A stretch of DNA of 7,387 nucleotides, from positions 1 to 7,387 of the forward strand of contig URYI01000104.1 of assembly GCA_900552055.1 (NCBI GenBank). The letters are read 5' to 3'. Below are positions 6,967 to 7,387 of the stretch, one piece after another; the stretch's first letter is position 1; every line of letters begins with the position of its first letter. The stretch is from an uncultured Eubacteriales bacterium (lineage in GTDB: Bacteria; Bacillota; Clostridia; Christensenellales; QALW01). The position numbers were made by a program, and so were the translations under genes. The notes below the pieces were generated by a model, which made no database searches, was not told the origin of the DNA, and saw only the letters and a program-made list of their open reading frames with translations.

Positions 6967-7218
6967 TCAGCTTTGATTTCTGTATTTTTTTCGGGTGGCC
7001 TGGCCGCCGCGAAGGTGTCGTTCTGCCTTGTTTGTGTCCAGAACCAGCTTTACTCTTTCATAAAGCTGAGGATTAATTCTGCTGAGCCTGTACGTTACGT
7101 CTTTATGTACGGTGCTTTTGCTTACTGAAAACTGATTTGCGGCAGTACGGACGGTCGCGTTGTTTTCGGCTATGTAGTTGCCAAGTAATATGGCGCGTTC
7201 CTCGACGCTGCAGTTCAA
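6967..7218 (-). CDS. spoIIID: Sporulation transcription regulator SpoIIID
   Basis: SpoIIID is a small DNA-binding protein made in the mother cell after engulfment begins, where it activates and represses SigE-regulon genes and helps lead to SigK. The 83-aa product shows the family signature clearly: a helix-turn-helix around 22-42 (VRTAANQFSVSKSTVHKDVT), then YRLSRINPQLYERVKLVLD, the near-invariant HLRGGQATRKKY (68-79) and a basic tail that contacts DNA. It is slightly shorter than Bacillus SpoIIID and similar to clostridial forms. The TTG start at 7218 is backed by a GAGG/GGTGAT ribosome site (7230-7222) and by where family N-termini begin. It converges on rnpB. Its usual upstream neighbour, a sporulation peptidase such as spoIIQ, would lie beyond the window. 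Presence of this gene is strong evidence for an endospore-former. Confidence 0.96.
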   Translation of the reverse strand: MNCSVEERAILLGNYIAENNATVRTAANQFSVSKSTVHKDVTYRLSRINPQLYERVKLVLDTNKAERHLRGGQATRKKYRNQS

Positions 7219-7221
7219 ATA

Positions 7222-7230
7222 ATCACCCTC
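7222..7230 (-). promoter_or_regulatory. SD for the TTG start of spoIIID
   Basis: Read on the minus strand, GAGGGTGAT complements the 3' end of 16S rRNA in two overlapping registers (GAGG and GGTGAT) and ends 3 nt before TTG 7218. No ATG with an SD is in frame nearby. Confidence 0.6.
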
Positions 7231-7268
7231 TTATCGGTCTTTTATTTAAATATATAGTTTAAGAGGGG

Positions 7269-7299
7269 AAAGTATGACTAAAAGGGTGGAGGGTTATGA
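7269..7299 (-). promoter_or_regulatory. Candidate SigE-type promoter for spoIIID
   Basis: On the minus strand CATACTTT (7276-7269) matches seven of eight positions of the SigE -10 consensus. TCATAAC (7299-7293) resembles the SigE -35 element, with a 16-bp spacer that is 1-2 bp longer than ideal. Transcription would start near 7262, giving a leader of about 44 nt. In Bacillus spoIIID is SigE-dependent, so a match here is expected, but the evidence is pattern matching only. Confidence 0.35.
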
Positions 7300-7336
7300 A
7301 TATTTAGGACTGAGGGGAATTGTTTTTATATAAAGG

Positions 7337-7373
7337 GTTGCGCCCATTTGGGCAAAGCCCAAATGGGCGCAAC
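7337..7373. repeat. Perfect 17-bp inverted repeat with 3-nt loop
   Basis: GTTGCGCCCATTTGGGC (7337-7353) is followed by AAA and its exact complement (7357-7373). Each arm is itself a small interrupted palindrome (GCCC-ATTT-GGGC and GCCC-AAAT-GGGC), so the region can fold as one long hairpin or two short ones. Neither side has a proper T-run. It may be a factor-assisted or weak terminator of the minus-strand gene beyond the window, or a copy of a dispersed palindromic repeat family. Confidence 0.8.
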
Positions 7374-7387
7374 GGCTCCCCTTCAGA

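Noticed and set aside
6550..7128. Two plus-strand open frames over rnpB and past it
   Set aside because: The first lies inside the folded RNase P RNA; the second crosses the rnpB end, the terminator hairpin and the antisense of spoIIID.
7263..7317. G-quadruplex on the plus strand upstream of spoIIID
   Set aside because: Four G-runs exist, but the loops are about 15 and 20 nt, too long for a confident call.
7296..7387. Minus-strand open frames entering from the right edge, possibly the 3' end of the next gene
   Set aside because: Two frames stay open simply because they run through the perfect palindrome; neither resembles a known protein and no choice can be made.

Overview
The window is a chromosomal housekeeping segment from an endospore-forming Firmicute, most likely class Clostridia. 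Three things point there. The dnaG-rpoD-trmK-nif3 order matches the Gram-positive sigma-factor neighbourhood. The RNase P RNA looks type A, whereas Bacilli normally carry type B. A clear spoIIID gene, for the mother-cell sporulation regulator, lies at the right end. Base composition is near balanced and Shine-Dalgarno (SD) sites are mostly strong. I see no CRISPR array, insertion sequence, tRNA, phage gene or attachment site.

Layout: 1-275 is an AT-rich non-coding leader with small dyads and a weak candidate promoter. On the + strand follow dgt (dNTP triphosphohydrolase, GTG start at 276), dnaG (primase, 1336), rpoD/sigA (primary sigma factor, 3155) and an intrinsic terminator at 4295-4323. 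Directly after it come trmK (tRNA adenine-22 methyltransferase, TTG start at 4339), a Nif3/YbgI-family metal protein (5016), a coiled-coil C4 zinc-ribbon protein (5840), the RNase P RNA gene rnpB (about 6549-6880) and a 15-bp terminator hairpin. spoIIID lies convergently on the minus strand (6967-7218, TTG start) with a possible SigE promoter upstream. The window ends in a perfect 17-bp inverted repeat.

How the parts fit: dgt, dnaG and rpoD join dNTP-pool control, replication priming and transcription initiation in one probable transcription unit, resembling the classical macromolecular-synthesis operon. The second block (trmK, nif3, zinc ribbon, rnpB) is tightly packed, with a 13-nt overlap, a 17-nt gap and a 1-nt gap, and it ends in tRNA maturation. 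Because a terminator sits just ahead of the trmK SD, this block must depend on readthrough or on a promoter inside rpoD. No wholly new system is evident. The best leads are regulatory: terminator placement, the weak dnaG ribosome site, rnpB abutting a stop codon with a shrunken P3 helix, and the nested palindrome at the right end.
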